A stretch of 64,000 nucleotides of DNA. Source: Rhabdophis nuchalis. Its lineage: Eukaryota > Chordata > Lepidosauria > Squamata > Natricidae. The position numbers and the translations under genes are program-made. A model generated the notes under the pieces. It saw nothing but the letters and a program-made list of their open reading frames with translations, was not told the origin of the DNA and did not search any database. Each line of letters opens with the position of its first letter. The stretch's first letter is position 1. Positions 24,935 through 34,768 of the stretch are shown piece after piece. Location: positions 163,212,503 to 163,276,502 of the forward strand of contig CM077645.1 in assembly GCA_039707465.1 (NCBI GenBank), in the 5' to 3' direction.

Positions 24935-26180
24935 TTGGGAGTGTTTTTGTACTCATATTTTAATATAATCTCTGAATTGTGTCTTTCTCAAAAAAAAAAT
25001 GGTAGAAGTGGCTAAGTATGAACGCAGGGTTAAATGGCAAATGTTTTTTTTTTAACCAGTCAGATCTCAATCGAAGCAGAATTGGGGAGGTAGATCCATC
25101 TCTTCCTTATACACTCCTGAAATGCCTAAAATGTTTAAGAATTTTCCCAGCTGTTTGAATTTAGGATTTTATGTGGGGCTAGTCTAAAAATGTGGGATTT
25201 TTAATGGTAGAAAACATAGTTTCAATTTTCTTTGAAAATAACTGACATATGTAACTTGGCAACTTAATTGTTCAGCCTTGATTGTAAATATTTTATAGAC
25301 AAACACCATGGTGTGTTATGAAAACTACTGATTTATTCAGCAGTGTCTGCAGGGGAAGTAAGGTGTAATTGTTCTTTTCCCCTCCTCCTTTGGTAAGTAT
25401 GTTGATGTGGCATAGAGAAGATAGGAATTCAATTATGCTGCTATGCCCATCATCTTGTCTTTTGTGCCTCCAGGATGCTGCTGGATTTATTCTACAAATG
25501 TTTTGAATATGAAGAGTCTGATGTGCAACTATGACATTCAACCTGTTTAACTGGTTTATTTTTTTCTGGAAAAATTTCAACCCTCAGGCAGTAGCCATTT
25601 CGATAGCAAGACCTACATTTTTAATAGCTCAAAAGTGATCTGTTATAATAGTTTTCCAACTAACTTGACTAACATAGCCAGTTATATATGAATTTCTTAA
25701 GTCAAAATAATGCTTACTTTTCCTTAATGAAAATTGTTGAAATGGAGAATATTTAAATATTCCTACATATTCCCACACATCACAAACACAATGCTGCCAT
25801 TTTGTTTCGAATCCTTTTTTTGTTTGATACTTGGTTCATGTATTTATAAAGTAGGTTGATGAAACAAGCATTTGCATTTGGTGAAGATCACCTTTACATT
25901 TTATAAAATGGCAGAAATGTGTGAAATTAAACTTATTCTAAAACCATATAGCCAAGCATCTAACTTGGCAAAGAATGGAAAAGATCTCCTATTGAAACAA
26001 GAATATGAAACAATATTAAGTTGGAAGTTTTTCATTATTGTAATCCATGTAGTACCTATGAATGCGTCCAATTCAATTCAATTTAAATGATTCAAATCGA
26101 AATATAAATGAATAGGCATAAGAATATATGAGATATATGATTACTGATATTATGGTTCATCACACAGCTAGCTACATGTT
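24935..26180. other. AT-rich intronic sequence
   Basis: No gene or element end recognised. A somewhat less AT-biased patch at 25310-25570 has no clear identity. Confidence 0.45.
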
Positions 26181-26184
26181 TAGA

Positions 26185-26386
26185 ATCGATCGGGCATTTT
26201 TGTCCACCTACAGCTGTGATGGCAAACTTATGCCATATGTGGCACACAGACCCCTCTCTGTTGGCATGCGTGCTGTCACCAACTGCTCTTGGTGACAGCA
26301 CGCATGCCAACAGAGAGGGGTCTGTGTGCCACATATGGCATAAGTTTGCCATCACAGCTGTAGGTGGACAAAAATGCCCGATCGAT
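26185..26386. repeat. perfect 98-bp palindrome
   Basis: Arms 26185-26282 and 26289-26386 are exact reverse complements over 98 bases, around the 6-base centre CTGCTC. Each arm contains a hAT-type end, CTGTGATGGCAAACTTATG, plus about 30 bases beyond it (ATCGATCGGGCATTTTTGTC). The right arm joins directly to the GC-rich 5' UTR of the full-length L2. Confidence 0.95.
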
Positions 26387-27377
26387 GGCGGAGGTTTGAG
26401 GCGGCGGAGGTTTGAGGCGATGCTGACCGGAGGCCCATTTGGCTTCGGAGGACGCGGTCGGCCCCTTTGGGGTGATCGGCAAGGGCCGGCCCAGCAAGTT
26501 GAAGACCCAGCCGTCACACTGAGGCCTTTCCAACGCCGGTGAGTGTGACGGCTGAGACGGGAGGTGCGGGGGGAGCCCGGAGGAAAACGCCGGAAAAAAA
26601 CGCCGGCAGGCCGGAAAGTCGGAGGCCCTAGCGGAGGCCAGGCAAAGGCTGGAGGCTCTGGTGGATTGATAGAGCGGCGGCAGAGGGAGCGCCGGAAGGC
26701 CGGAGGCCCTGGCAGAAGCCGGTGGAGGCCGGAGGCCTCAGATGGAATGGAGCGGCGGCGGAGAGCGCCGGAAGATCCTGAGGCTCTGGCGGAGGCTGGT
26801 GGAGGCCGGAGGCCCTGGCGGAGCGGCGGCGGAGAGCGCCAAAAGGCCGGAGGCCCCAGCGGAGGTTGGCGGAGGCTGGTGGCCCCCGGCAGAGGGGCGG
26901 AGCTGCGCGGACCATCTCAAACCCGGCGGAGGCCCCCGTGGAGCAGCGAGGCCGGGTGAAGGCCTCCACAGGGGATGGCTGGTGAGGTTGGCGGCCGCAG
27001 AGGGACGGGAGGTGCGGCGGACCGATGGAGCGCCGGAGGCCCCAGCAGAGGCCTATTGGAGTGGTGGAGGCCCTGGCTGAGGCCCTGGTGTGGGGTAGCG
27101 AGCCTGCGACGCGGTGAGGCCCTGTGGAGGCCTGATAGAACAGTGGAGGGAATTTTCCTCCCCCCCCAGGACTCCCCGATAAAACATCTACGGGGAGGGG
27201 GGGCGAGAGCGAAGCAAGGCCAGCCCAAAGGAAAAACAGCTCCAGCCACCCCGTGGAAAGCCTCTACCCGAGGAAGAACTGACTGACTCTTATGATCTAT
27301 TTTCCCTGTTGATTTGACTTGCACTTGCACTTTATCTATGCGTTTCCTCCCTTTAAAGCCAGCAATGGAGCCACGGG
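26387..27377 (+). promoter_or_regulatory. GC-rich L2 5' UTR / internal promoter region
   Basis: About 1 kb of strongly GC- and CpG-rich DNA in an otherwise AT-rich intron. It begins with a tandem GGCGGAGGTTTGAGGC pair and has repeated GGCGGAG/GGCCGGAGGCC words through 27080. A 13-bp inverted pair (CAGCCGTCACACT at 26508, AGTGTGACGGCTG at 26542) lies near the start. LINE 5' UTRs usually act as internal promoters. The small ORFs here look compositional, and no ORF1 product is recognised. Confidence 0.6.
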
Positions 27378-30300
27378 ATGGTTTTTTATTCAAGGTCCGA
27401 CCTCCTCGATCTGCGAGAGTCCCCCCTCTCGCAGGTTTGGCCCCTTAGTTTATCTCGGGCCCACCTCAAGGATGGGTTAATTAATCCAGAGAGGTGGAAA
27501 AAACGCAAGCTCAGGGGGTTTTTAAATAAATTTTTAATTAGGCTTTTAAGGGGTTCTGGGGTGGGGGAGGGGTTTAAAAAAAGATATAGACAGATGGAGA
27601 CTGAAACAGTGATCAGTAGTAAGGGCCAGGATAGCAGTCGACGGCGGGAAGCGGAAGGCAAAAGGAAGGGGGATACCCGAGTCGTTCCTCAGGAGGGCAT
27701 ACCAATTCAGAGGGTCGTGGGGAGGGGCAGGACCGAGGGGAGACAATTTTCATCCTCCCGGTTGGTGGCACGCAGCCGTTGGTTACAAACGGTCGGGTGC
27801 CACAACCCCCGCAGGCTAGGTGGCCAGGGAATACAGAGCCAGGGTCTGCGGCTGATGTTTTGCAACGGCAGGTCCGTTGTCAACAAAGCCCCCCTCATTA
27901 GTGACCTTGTGTCAGAGGGGGAGCCGGACCTGGTAGGGATTGCGGAGACCTGGTTGGGCCACGAGGGAGGTCATGCCCTCGTTGAAATGTGCCCACCAGG
28001 CTACCGCGCATTTCATCAGCCGCGGGCCCTAGGCAGGGGTGGTGGGGTAGCGGTCATTATTAAGGAAGGCCTGGAGCCGAGAGAGACCATTGTGCCTCAG
28101 ACCTCCGGCTGTGAGTCCCTATGCATGAAGTGGGGCCTTGGGAGGCAGTTGGGCTTGCTGGTTGTATACCTGGCTCCCCGCTATGTAGCAGCAGCCCTGC
28201 CCGAGCTCCTGGAGGTGATCGCTACGGTGGCAGTGGAGACCCCCAGACTCATAGTCATGGGGGACTTTAATCTGCCATCGTTGGGTGAATCATCCGTGGT
28301 AGCTCGGGAGTTCATGGCTTCCATGACGGCCATGGACCTGACCCAAGTAATTCAAGGCCCCACCCATGAGGGTGGACATACGCCGGACCTCATCTTCGTC
28401 TCGGGCCAATGGAAGAGTGATCTGGGTATAGGGGACATAGTCATCACACCCTTGTCATGGTCAGACCACTCACTTCTCCGACTCGACTTTCCGACCGCTG
28501 CTCCCCTCCGCGGGGAGGCGGAACCAGAGTTACCAATCTGGTACCGCCCCAGGCGCTTGATGGACCCGGATGGGTTCCAGACAGCGCTTGGGCCATTTCC
28601 TGTATCCCTGACCCGCGCCCCGATGGAGGACCTCACGGCCGCATGGAATAGTGCGGCCGTGGGAGCCTTAGATCGGGTCGCGCCCTTGCGGCCTCTCTCG
28701 CGGCGGCGAACCACCCTGGCTCCTTGGTTTACTGAGGGGCTGCGGGTGATGAAACGCCGCAAGAGATGCCTAGAGAGAAGATGGAGGGCTAGCCGCTCTG
28801 AATCTGACCGGACACAGGTAAGAGCCCATTTACGGACTTACATTGTGGCGCTGAGGGTGGCCAAGCGTCATCATTGTGCCACCCTCATAGCATCCGCAGA
28901 AAACCGCCCTGCCGCCCTGTTTAGGGTGACCCGTTCCCTCCTTCAACAGAGGGAGCGGGAAGCCCCGCTACAGGGTAGAGCAGAGGAATTTGTGATTTTT
29001 CTGCAGGAGAAAACCGCCCAGATACAGAGTGAGCTAGCCCCCATTCATGGCCCAGTGGGATGCCACGAGAGAGATCTTGTTTGGGAGGAGTTTGACCCCA
29101 TTACTTCCGAGGATATGGACAGGCTACGTGGGCGACTGCGAGCCACCACATGTTCATTGGACCCGTGCCCCTCCTGGCTTGTACTGGCATCCTGGGAGGT
29201 GACACGAGGCTGGCTCCAAGAGGTTATCAACGCATCCTTGAGTAAGGGTTCCTTGCCTGCCTCCCTAAAAGAGGCTATGGTGAGGCCCCTCCTCAAGAAG
29301 CCCTCTTTGGACCCAGCTCTTTTGAACAACTACCGTCCAGTCTCCAACCTTCCCTTCTTGGCGAAGGTTGTTGAGAGTGTGGTGGCACAACAGTTTCCCC
29401 GTCACCTGGAGGAAGTTGACTATCTAGATCCGCGCCAGTCCGGCTTTCGGCCCGGGCATAGCACCGAGACGGCATTGGTCGCGTTGGTAGATGATCTCTG
29501 GAGGGCCAGAGATGGGGGATGTTCCTCCATCCTGGTCCTATTAGACCTCTCGGCGGCTTTCGATACCATCGACCATGGTATCCTATTGCATCGGCTGGGG
29601 GGGTTGGGGGTGGGAGGCACCGTTTTACGGTGGTTCTCCTCCTACCTCTCTGGCCGATCGCAATTTGTGCGGGCAGGAGAGCAGAGGTCGACCTCGAGAC
29701 CCCTCACATGCGGGGTGCCTCAGGGGTCGGTCCTCTCGCCTCTCCTGTTTAATGCATACATGAAGCCGCTGGGTGAGATCATCCGTGGTTTTGGGGTAGA
29801 ATACCATCTGTACGCTGATGACACCCAGCTGTACATATCTACCCCAAACCACCCCAACGATGCCGTAGCGGTGATGTGCCAGTGCCTGGAAGCCGTGCGG
29901 ATCTGGATGGGAAGTAACGGACTTAGGCTCAACCCGACCAAGACCGAGTGGCTGTGGTTTCCGGCTGCCCGATTCAACCAGCTTTCTCCAACGCTGGCCA
30001 TAGGGGGCGAACATCTTGCCCCTGTGGATGGGGCGCGCAATTTGGGTGTCCTCCTGGATACCCGGCTGTCTATGGAACAGCAAGTGACAGCCGTGGCCAG
30101 GAGGGCGTTTTACCAGGTTCGCCTGGTTCGCCAATTGCGCCCCCTATTGGATCGGGACGCCCTTCGCACAGTCACTCATGCCCTCGTGACATCCCGACTG
30201 GACTATTGTAACTCTCTCTACATGGGGCTCCCCTTGAGGTGCACCCGGAGGCTTCAGTTAGTTCAGAATGCAGCCGCGCGAGCAATTATGGGCACCTCTA

Positions 30301-30659
30301 GGTTTGCCCACGTAACACCGCTCTTGCGCGAGCTGCACTGGCTACCTGTCGTCTTCCGGGTGCGCTTCAAGGTGTTAATTATCATCTTCAAAGCGCTCCA
30401 TGGCTCGGGACCTAGCTATCTGCGAGATCGGATCCTGCCCCACACATCCTCACGACCGATTCGCTCCCACAGAGAGGGGCTTCTCCGGGTGCCGTCCACT
30501 AGACTTTGTCAGCGGGCGACGCCCAGGGGAAGGGCGCTCTCTGTGGCGGGCCCGGCCCTCTGGAACGACCTTCCCCCTGATATTAGGACGACCACTGACC
30601 TCCGCTCCTTCCGTGTAAAATTGAAGACCTATCTCTTTCGACTGGCCGGCCTTGAATAG
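27378..30659 (+). CDS. L2 LINE ORF2: endonuclease-reverse transcriptase, intact
   Basis: An uninterrupted 1093-residue ORF. Residues 1 to about 155 are a basic leader without a recognised fold. An APE-type endonuclease follows: MFCNGRSVVNK near 160, AETWLG near 188 with its catalytic Glu, VMGDFNLPS near 295, and SDHSLLR near 360. The reverse transcriptase holds NNYRPVSNLPFLAK near 645, SGFRPGHSTETAL near 688, LDLSAAFDTIDH near 723, GVPQGSVLSPLLF near 778 and catalytic YADDTQ near 811. The C-terminus (LDYCNSLYMG, SFRVKLKTYLFRLAGLE) matches the truncated copies. The protein would nick DNA and copy its own RNA onto it. Length fits L2-type ORF2. All catalytic landmarks are present, so function is plausible but untested. 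The first Met was chosen because upstream frames are GC-rich 5' UTR. Confidence 0.9.
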   Translation: MVFYSRSDLLDLRESPLSQVWPLSLSRAHLKDGLINPERWKKRKLRGFLNKFLIRLLRGSGVGEGFKKRYRQMETETVISSKGQDSSRRREAEGKRKGDTRVVPQEGIPIQRVVGRGRTEGRQFSSSRLVARSRWLQTVGCHNPRRLGGQGIQSQGLRLMFCNGRSVVNKAPLISDLVSEGEPDLVGIAETWLGHEGGHALVEMCPPGYRAFHQPRALGRGGGVAVIIKEGLEPRETIVPQTSGCESLCMKWGLGRQLGLLVVYLAPRYVAAALPELLEVIATVAVETPRLIVMGDFNLPSLGESSVVAREFMASMTAMDLTQVIQGPTHEGGHTPDLIFVSGQWKSDLGIGDIVITPLSWSDHSLLRLDFPTAAPLRGEAEPELPIWYRPRRLMDPDGFQTALGPFPVSLTRAPMEDLTAAWNSAAVGALDRVAPLRPLSRRRTTLAPWFTEGLRVMKRRKRCLERRWRASRSESDRTQVRAHLRTYIVALRVAKRHHCATLIASAENRPAALFRVTRSLLQQREREAPLQGRAEEFVIFLQEKTAQIQSELAPIHGPVGCHERDLVWEEFDPITSEDMDRLRGRLRATTCSLDPCPSWLVLASWEVTRGWLQEVINASLSKGSLPASLKEAMVRPLLKKPSLDPALLNNYRPVSNLPFLAKVVESVVAQQFPRHLEEVDYLDPRQSGFRPGHSTETALVALVDDLWRARDGGCSSILVLLDLSAAFDTIDHGILLHRLGGLGVGGTVLRWFSSYLSGRSQFVRAGEQRSTSRPLTCGVPQGSVLSPLLFNAYMKPLGEIIRGFGVEYHLYADDTQLYISTPNHPNDAVAVMCQCLEAVRIWMGSNGLRLNPTKTEWLWFPAARFNQLSPTLAIGGEHLAPVDGARNLGVLLDTRLSMEQQVTAVARRAFYQVRLVRQLRPLLDRDALRTVTHALVTSRLDYCNSLYMGLPLRCTRRLQLVQNAAARAIMGTSRFAHVTPLLRELHWLPVVFRVRFKVLIIIFKALHGSGPSYLRDRILPHTSSRPIRSHREGLLRVPSTRLCQRATPRGRALSVAGPALWNDLPPDIRTTTDLRSFRVKLKTYLFRLAGLE

Positions 30660-30865
30660 TTCTCTCTGTCTATTGACTCCAAATTTTAGTGGGTTCTTAA
30701 TTTTATATTTTTAGCACGGGTAAATATTATTTAATTCTATTTTAATGTATGTATGCTGTATTTATTGTATATTGTTTTTAGCTTTGCCTGTGCACCGCCC
30801 CGGGTCCCTGTGGGGAGAGGGTGCGGTTAATAAATTTTAATTTCAAAATTTCAATTTCAATTTCT

Positions 30866-31029
30866 TCTGGTTTCCAGCATTTTGTGGGCCATTTCCGGCC
30901 TTTGGGGAGCCATTTTTGGGCCATTTTCAGGCTTTTTTGGGGCCATTTTTGGGGCCATTTTTGGGGCCATTTTCCGGCTGTTTTCAGGCTGAAAACAGCT
31001 TGGAAAATGGCCAAACAACAGGCCCAAAA
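30866..31029. repeat. GGGGCCATTTTT tandem block, hAT-like interior
   Basis: Several imperfect 13-14 bp units (GGGGCCATTTTT) at about 30935-30975, followed by an inverted CTGTTTTCAGGCTGAAAACAG. Matching words (AAAATGGCCAAA, AACAGGC) recur at 31826-31855 beyond the neighbouring L2. The two blocks look like one older element split by that L2 insertion. Confidence 0.45.
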
Positions 31030-31823
31030 ATAATAATAATAATAATGATTTAATAATAATAATAATAATGATTTAATTTATAGACCGCTCCTCTCCCCGT
31101 AGGGACTCGGAGCGGTGCACAGGGAAAACTAAAACCACAATACAATAAATATACAAATACAATTAAAAACAAATTAAATCTGGGCCTGTGCTAAAATCCC
31201 CTTAACCTGCTAAAATACCCAATTAAAACAGCTAAACCCTGTAGAGAGAGGCTACCCAAGGCCAGCCAAGCGGAAAAGATGAGTTTTTAGTTTCAGACGG
31301 AAGGAGCGGAAGTCCGTGGTTGTTCTGATGTCGGGGGGAAGGTCGTTCCAGAGGGCTGGGCCCGCCACAGAGAGAGCCCTTCCCCTGGGCGTCGCCCGCT
31401 GACAAAGTCTAGTGGACGGCACCTGGAGAAGTCCCTCTATGTGGGAGCGAATCGGCCGTGAGGAAGTATGAGGCAGGATCCGATCCTGCAGATAGCTAGG
31501 TCCCGAGCCATGGAGCGCTTTAAAAATGATGACTAATACCTTGAAGCGCACCCGGAAGACGACAGGCAGCCAGTGCAACTCGCGCAGAAGTGGAGCTATG
31601 TGGGCAGATCTGGAGGTACCCAAGATTGCCCGCGCGGCTGCATTCTGAACCATCTGAAGTCTCCGGGTGCAACTCAAGGGAAGCCCCATGTAGAGAGAGT
31701 TACAATAGTCCAGTCGCGATGTCACGAGAGCATGAGTGACTGTGCGAAGGGCGTCCCGATCCAATAGGGGGCGCAACTGGCGAACCAGGCGAACCTGGTA
31801 AAACGCCCTCCTGGCCACGGCTG
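31030..31823 (-). mobile_element. 5'-truncated L2 LINE, convergent with the full-length copy
   Basis: Minus-strand 3' portion of L2, open from the truncation point (AVARRAFYQVRLVRQ near 31820) to the stop at 31252. Motifs include LDYCNSLYMGLPLS, VQNAAARAILGTSR and DLPPDIRTTTDF. The (TAA)n tail at 31030-31069 contains a duplicated TAATAATGATTTAAT block. Its 3' end faces the 3' end of the full-length L2 about 190 bp away. Confidence 0.88.
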
Positions 31824-31965
31824 GAGGGCCAAAAAAAATGGCCAAAAAACAGGCATGCATGCACCGCCAGTTGGTCTTTGGGTTTCTGGTGCTCTGGCAT
31901 GCACGAAGACCAGCTGGCCATGCTGGACACTCAGTGCCAAAAAGATTCACCAGCACTAACCTATA
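31824..31965. repeat. hAT-like interior/right-end fragment
   Basis: Starts GGAGGGCCAAAAAAAATGGC and contains GCATGCATGCACC, GACCAGCTGGCCATG and AAAGATTCACCAGCACT near the end. The last part resembles a worn hAT right end of the GCCATCACTG type. Probably the other half of the element seen at 30866-31029. Confidence 0.35.
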
Positions 31966-32084
31966 GCTTTCTTCCCAAGGACCAAGATAGGGAAATATTT
32001 TGTTAAAGATATTGCGGCAAGACATAAATTGTTCTGAATAAAATCAGCTTTTGCAATTGACTGATGGTAATTCTATTAATGCTG

Positions 32085-32715
32085 ATGGTGTTTGAGGGGT
32101 AGTCCAACTGCTATGGGTTGCACACAATGTGCCAGCACTGCTGGTATTATTGTTGAATTGTTATTATTCCATGCTCACAGCAATGTGAAGTCACAGCTGT
32201 AAGTTCTGTTAGTCTTCACGCACATGGGTTTTTTTAAGGACCTAGGATGTCGACCTAGAATATGTGCAGATATGAGCAGTGTGGCCTTTTGCAATTGAGA
32301 GGTGAAATTTTCTCAAGGCACTGATTTTCTAAGTGCCTTCCAAGATTTTTTATATTGTCACCCAGTGCACTAAGAACCAGCGGGATCTTTCAGTTTTGAC
32401 TTTCAATCCTCATACTTTGTTATTGTCTCCAATTCTTTGTCTTCTATTCTACTATCCCTGATGTTGCCACATCACTTTCTTTTTTTCAACCACAGTTATA
32501 TCTGGGGTGTTAGGAACCAAGTAATTAACAGTTTGTATTCAGTAATCCCAACATATTTTAGCCTGCTCATTTTCAACTACTTTGTCAACTCTATGTTGCC
32601 AGCAATTTTTCATTACGGGTACATGATAGTTTTTACAGATATTCCAGTTAATCATTTTGGTGATTGTATTGTATTCTTGTTATATAATCAGTTTGTGCAA
32701 TCTTGCACAAACTAA
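32085..32715 (-). pseudogene. R4/Dong-like LINE 3' relic
   Basis: A decayed segment whose wording parallels the better-preserved R4-like relic at 51163-52022. Landmarks in the same order on the plus strand are ACCACAGTTATATCTGGGGTG, a damaged CTTTGTCAACT(C/G) block, and ATTCCAGTTAATCATTTTGG near 32640. No frame survives over any useful length. Confidence 0.5.
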
Positions 32716-32734
32716 ATATATTATTTACTCTTAT

Positions 32735-32880
32735 TATTATTAAACAAATTTATATAGCCTCTCACCTCACACACAGGTGACTTTGGATGGCTTACAACAT
32801 TAAAATCCACAACATAAAAAACCATACCACAATATAAAAACAACACATACAAATCACAACATAAATAACACTACATACAT
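32735..32880 (-). repeat. LINE 3' end fragment
   Basis: TTATTATTATTAAACAAATT then ATATAGCCTCTCACCTC and GGATGGCTTACAACATTAAA, the inverted 3' end pattern of a squamate LINE with a TTA tail. No coding part. Confidence 0.5.
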
Positions 32881-33579
32881 CCTGAGAAGCAACCATATGA
32901 CTTCTTGTCACTATAGCAGTGATTGGGTTTAGCTACAAATTTAAAAGAGTTAATTGCCACATTCACTTAATTATTATAAAAGTGAAAGCCAATTAAAGCC
33001 TCAAATTAATGAGATTTTTCTTAAGGAAAGACAGAAACTCAGATATTAGTTCCTAAGGTCCCAAACACACTTCCACATTTTCTTTACTATCAAGCTCTGA
33101 AAAAATCTTTCCCATATTTAACAGAAAATATCTAGTGATCATAATACAATATTAAATATGATATGTATTTAGAATTCTATACTCTGAATAGATACATGTG
33201 AAAAGATAATGAAGGAATGAAACCAGCTTTTCAGACCTTAAAAAAAGAAATTTAAATATTGAATAGAGCTACCAATGAAATATTTGTATATGATTGAAGA
33301 ATGGAAGACTCCTAAATGGTCATTTCAGAATCAATTCAATTCAAACTAAAAGCAGGACGCAACTGGTTGATTTGGTTCCTGGATATCTAACAGGAGAACT
33401 CAGAGATCTTAACCAAGAAGAATTTTGACAGCACCTTAAAGACATTTTTGCTCAACTTTTTACACCTAAAACTCTATATCATTCCAAAAGGTAGAGTCAA
33501 CTTTATGAATGCTTATATCATTATAGCTCTATTAGTCATTAAGGTGTCAAATTATTTGCTTCTGTGATATAGTCTAGCA

Positions 33580-33711
33580 CAGGGGTATCAAATTCACAGT
33601 GTCACGTTTTCATCACATGACGTATTGTAACTTTTCCCCCTTTGCTAAAACAAGGTGGACGTGGCCAGTACATGACGCATCCAGGCCGCAGCCATGAGTT
33701 TGACACCCCTG
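33580..33711. mobile_element. hAT-type MITE, 132 bp, perfect 8-bp target duplication
   Basis: Flanked by GTCTAGCA at 33572-33579 and 33712-33719. The ends CAGGGGTATCAAATTCA and GAGTTTGACACCCCTG are near inverted repeats. Too short to code. Confidence 0.88.
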
Positions 33712-33719
33712 GTCTAGCA

Positions 33720-34765
33720 CTATAGAAATCAAAAAATAAAATAAGGTAATTCTCAAAGTTAATCCTTACTTGTATTTTATTTTTGTTAATCATTTTAAAT
33801 GTTTTAATACCATACACTTTACTGTACTATGTAATACCATTCTGATAAAGGAAGAGCAGAAATGCACTGGAGCCTTCAATTCTACATGGAGTCCAAAGCT
33901 GAGGGGGGGTGGGGAGAACACATTTTAAAAGACTGCACTATTTATATTACTTAAGAGCATACTTAAGCATAACACTGTCTTTTTCAGCCAACACAATCAA
34001 TCTACTTGATCAGCACAAATTATGCATATTGGTAGCTTCACCAGGCAATAAGGCAGTATCATTAAGCCAGGATCTTTCACTTTGTTTCCCAAAACACATA
34101 GCAGTAGCACTGCCAGAGCTGCAGAACTGCTGCCTAATCCATAAAGGCTGCCAGCAGAATAAAATTACATTCTCTATGCCAACAGCACAGTGGAAAAGCC
34201 AAAACATAATGTATGACTGCGATGCAGGGTTTCTAAAAACCTGAGAGAATGAGAAAGGTGTTCATATATCAAACCTCACTGTACAGTTTAACTGCTATTT
34301 AAAGACTAATATTCACCATTTTAATAATACATTAAAATTATCCAGATAGCATTGAAAAATGATTTCACCAGCTGTTATGTTAATGAAAAAGAGGTAAAAT
34401 TGAAGCAACATACCATAAAACAAAACTGTCAGAACATTTTCCTCTGTCATCAATGATGCTATAAAAATCGGTTTGTTCACTAATAATGAGAAAATATCAC
34501 CCATACTTCTATTCCTCCCCTTATCCTTAACCCTTGAGGATAAAACATTTTCCAATCGGCATCATAGTTTAAGTCTTATATGGCATTTATAATACACTGA
34601 ATATACCGTACACGTTTGTAATTATCACTTAAAAAATCTGGAAGGACCTGACAAGATGGAAAATATCATGAATACAGCAGACTACAATTTTAATGTAATT
34701 TTGAAACAAGGAGGCGGAGAAATATTCATCCTATAAATTCATTTTTAGAAATACTAAGTAAGAAT
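33720..34765. other. intronic sequence without recognised elements
   Basis: About 1 kb of moderately AT-rich DNA. A 111-codon ORF at 33909-34244 has no recognisable domain and is not treated as a gene. Confidence 0.45.
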
Positions 34766-34768
34766 GTA

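Larger units (their letters stand above)
26387..30842 (+). mobile_element. full-length L2 LINE
   Basis: An apparently complete L2-clade non-LTR retrotransposon of about 4.5 kb. It has a GC- and CpG-rich 5' UTR (26387-27377), one long intact ORF (27378-30659), and a 3' UTR with CTGTGCACCGCCCCGGG and AATAAATTTTAA. A short (TTTCAA)n-like tail ends near 30865. L2 elements move by target-primed reverse transcription, with the element's own endonuclease nicking chromatin. Three other copies in the window (14158-14890, 17597-19372, 31030-31823) share its 3' part but are 5'-truncated and carry (TAA)n tails. No clear target duplication was seen. Confidence 0.88.

Noticed and set aside
26564..27286. 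GC-rich ORFs upstream of L2 ORF2, considered as L2 ORF1
   Set aside because: Overlapping frames on both strands are open because of GGC/GGA-rich repeats; no coiled coil, zinc knuckle or RRM-type feature is visible.
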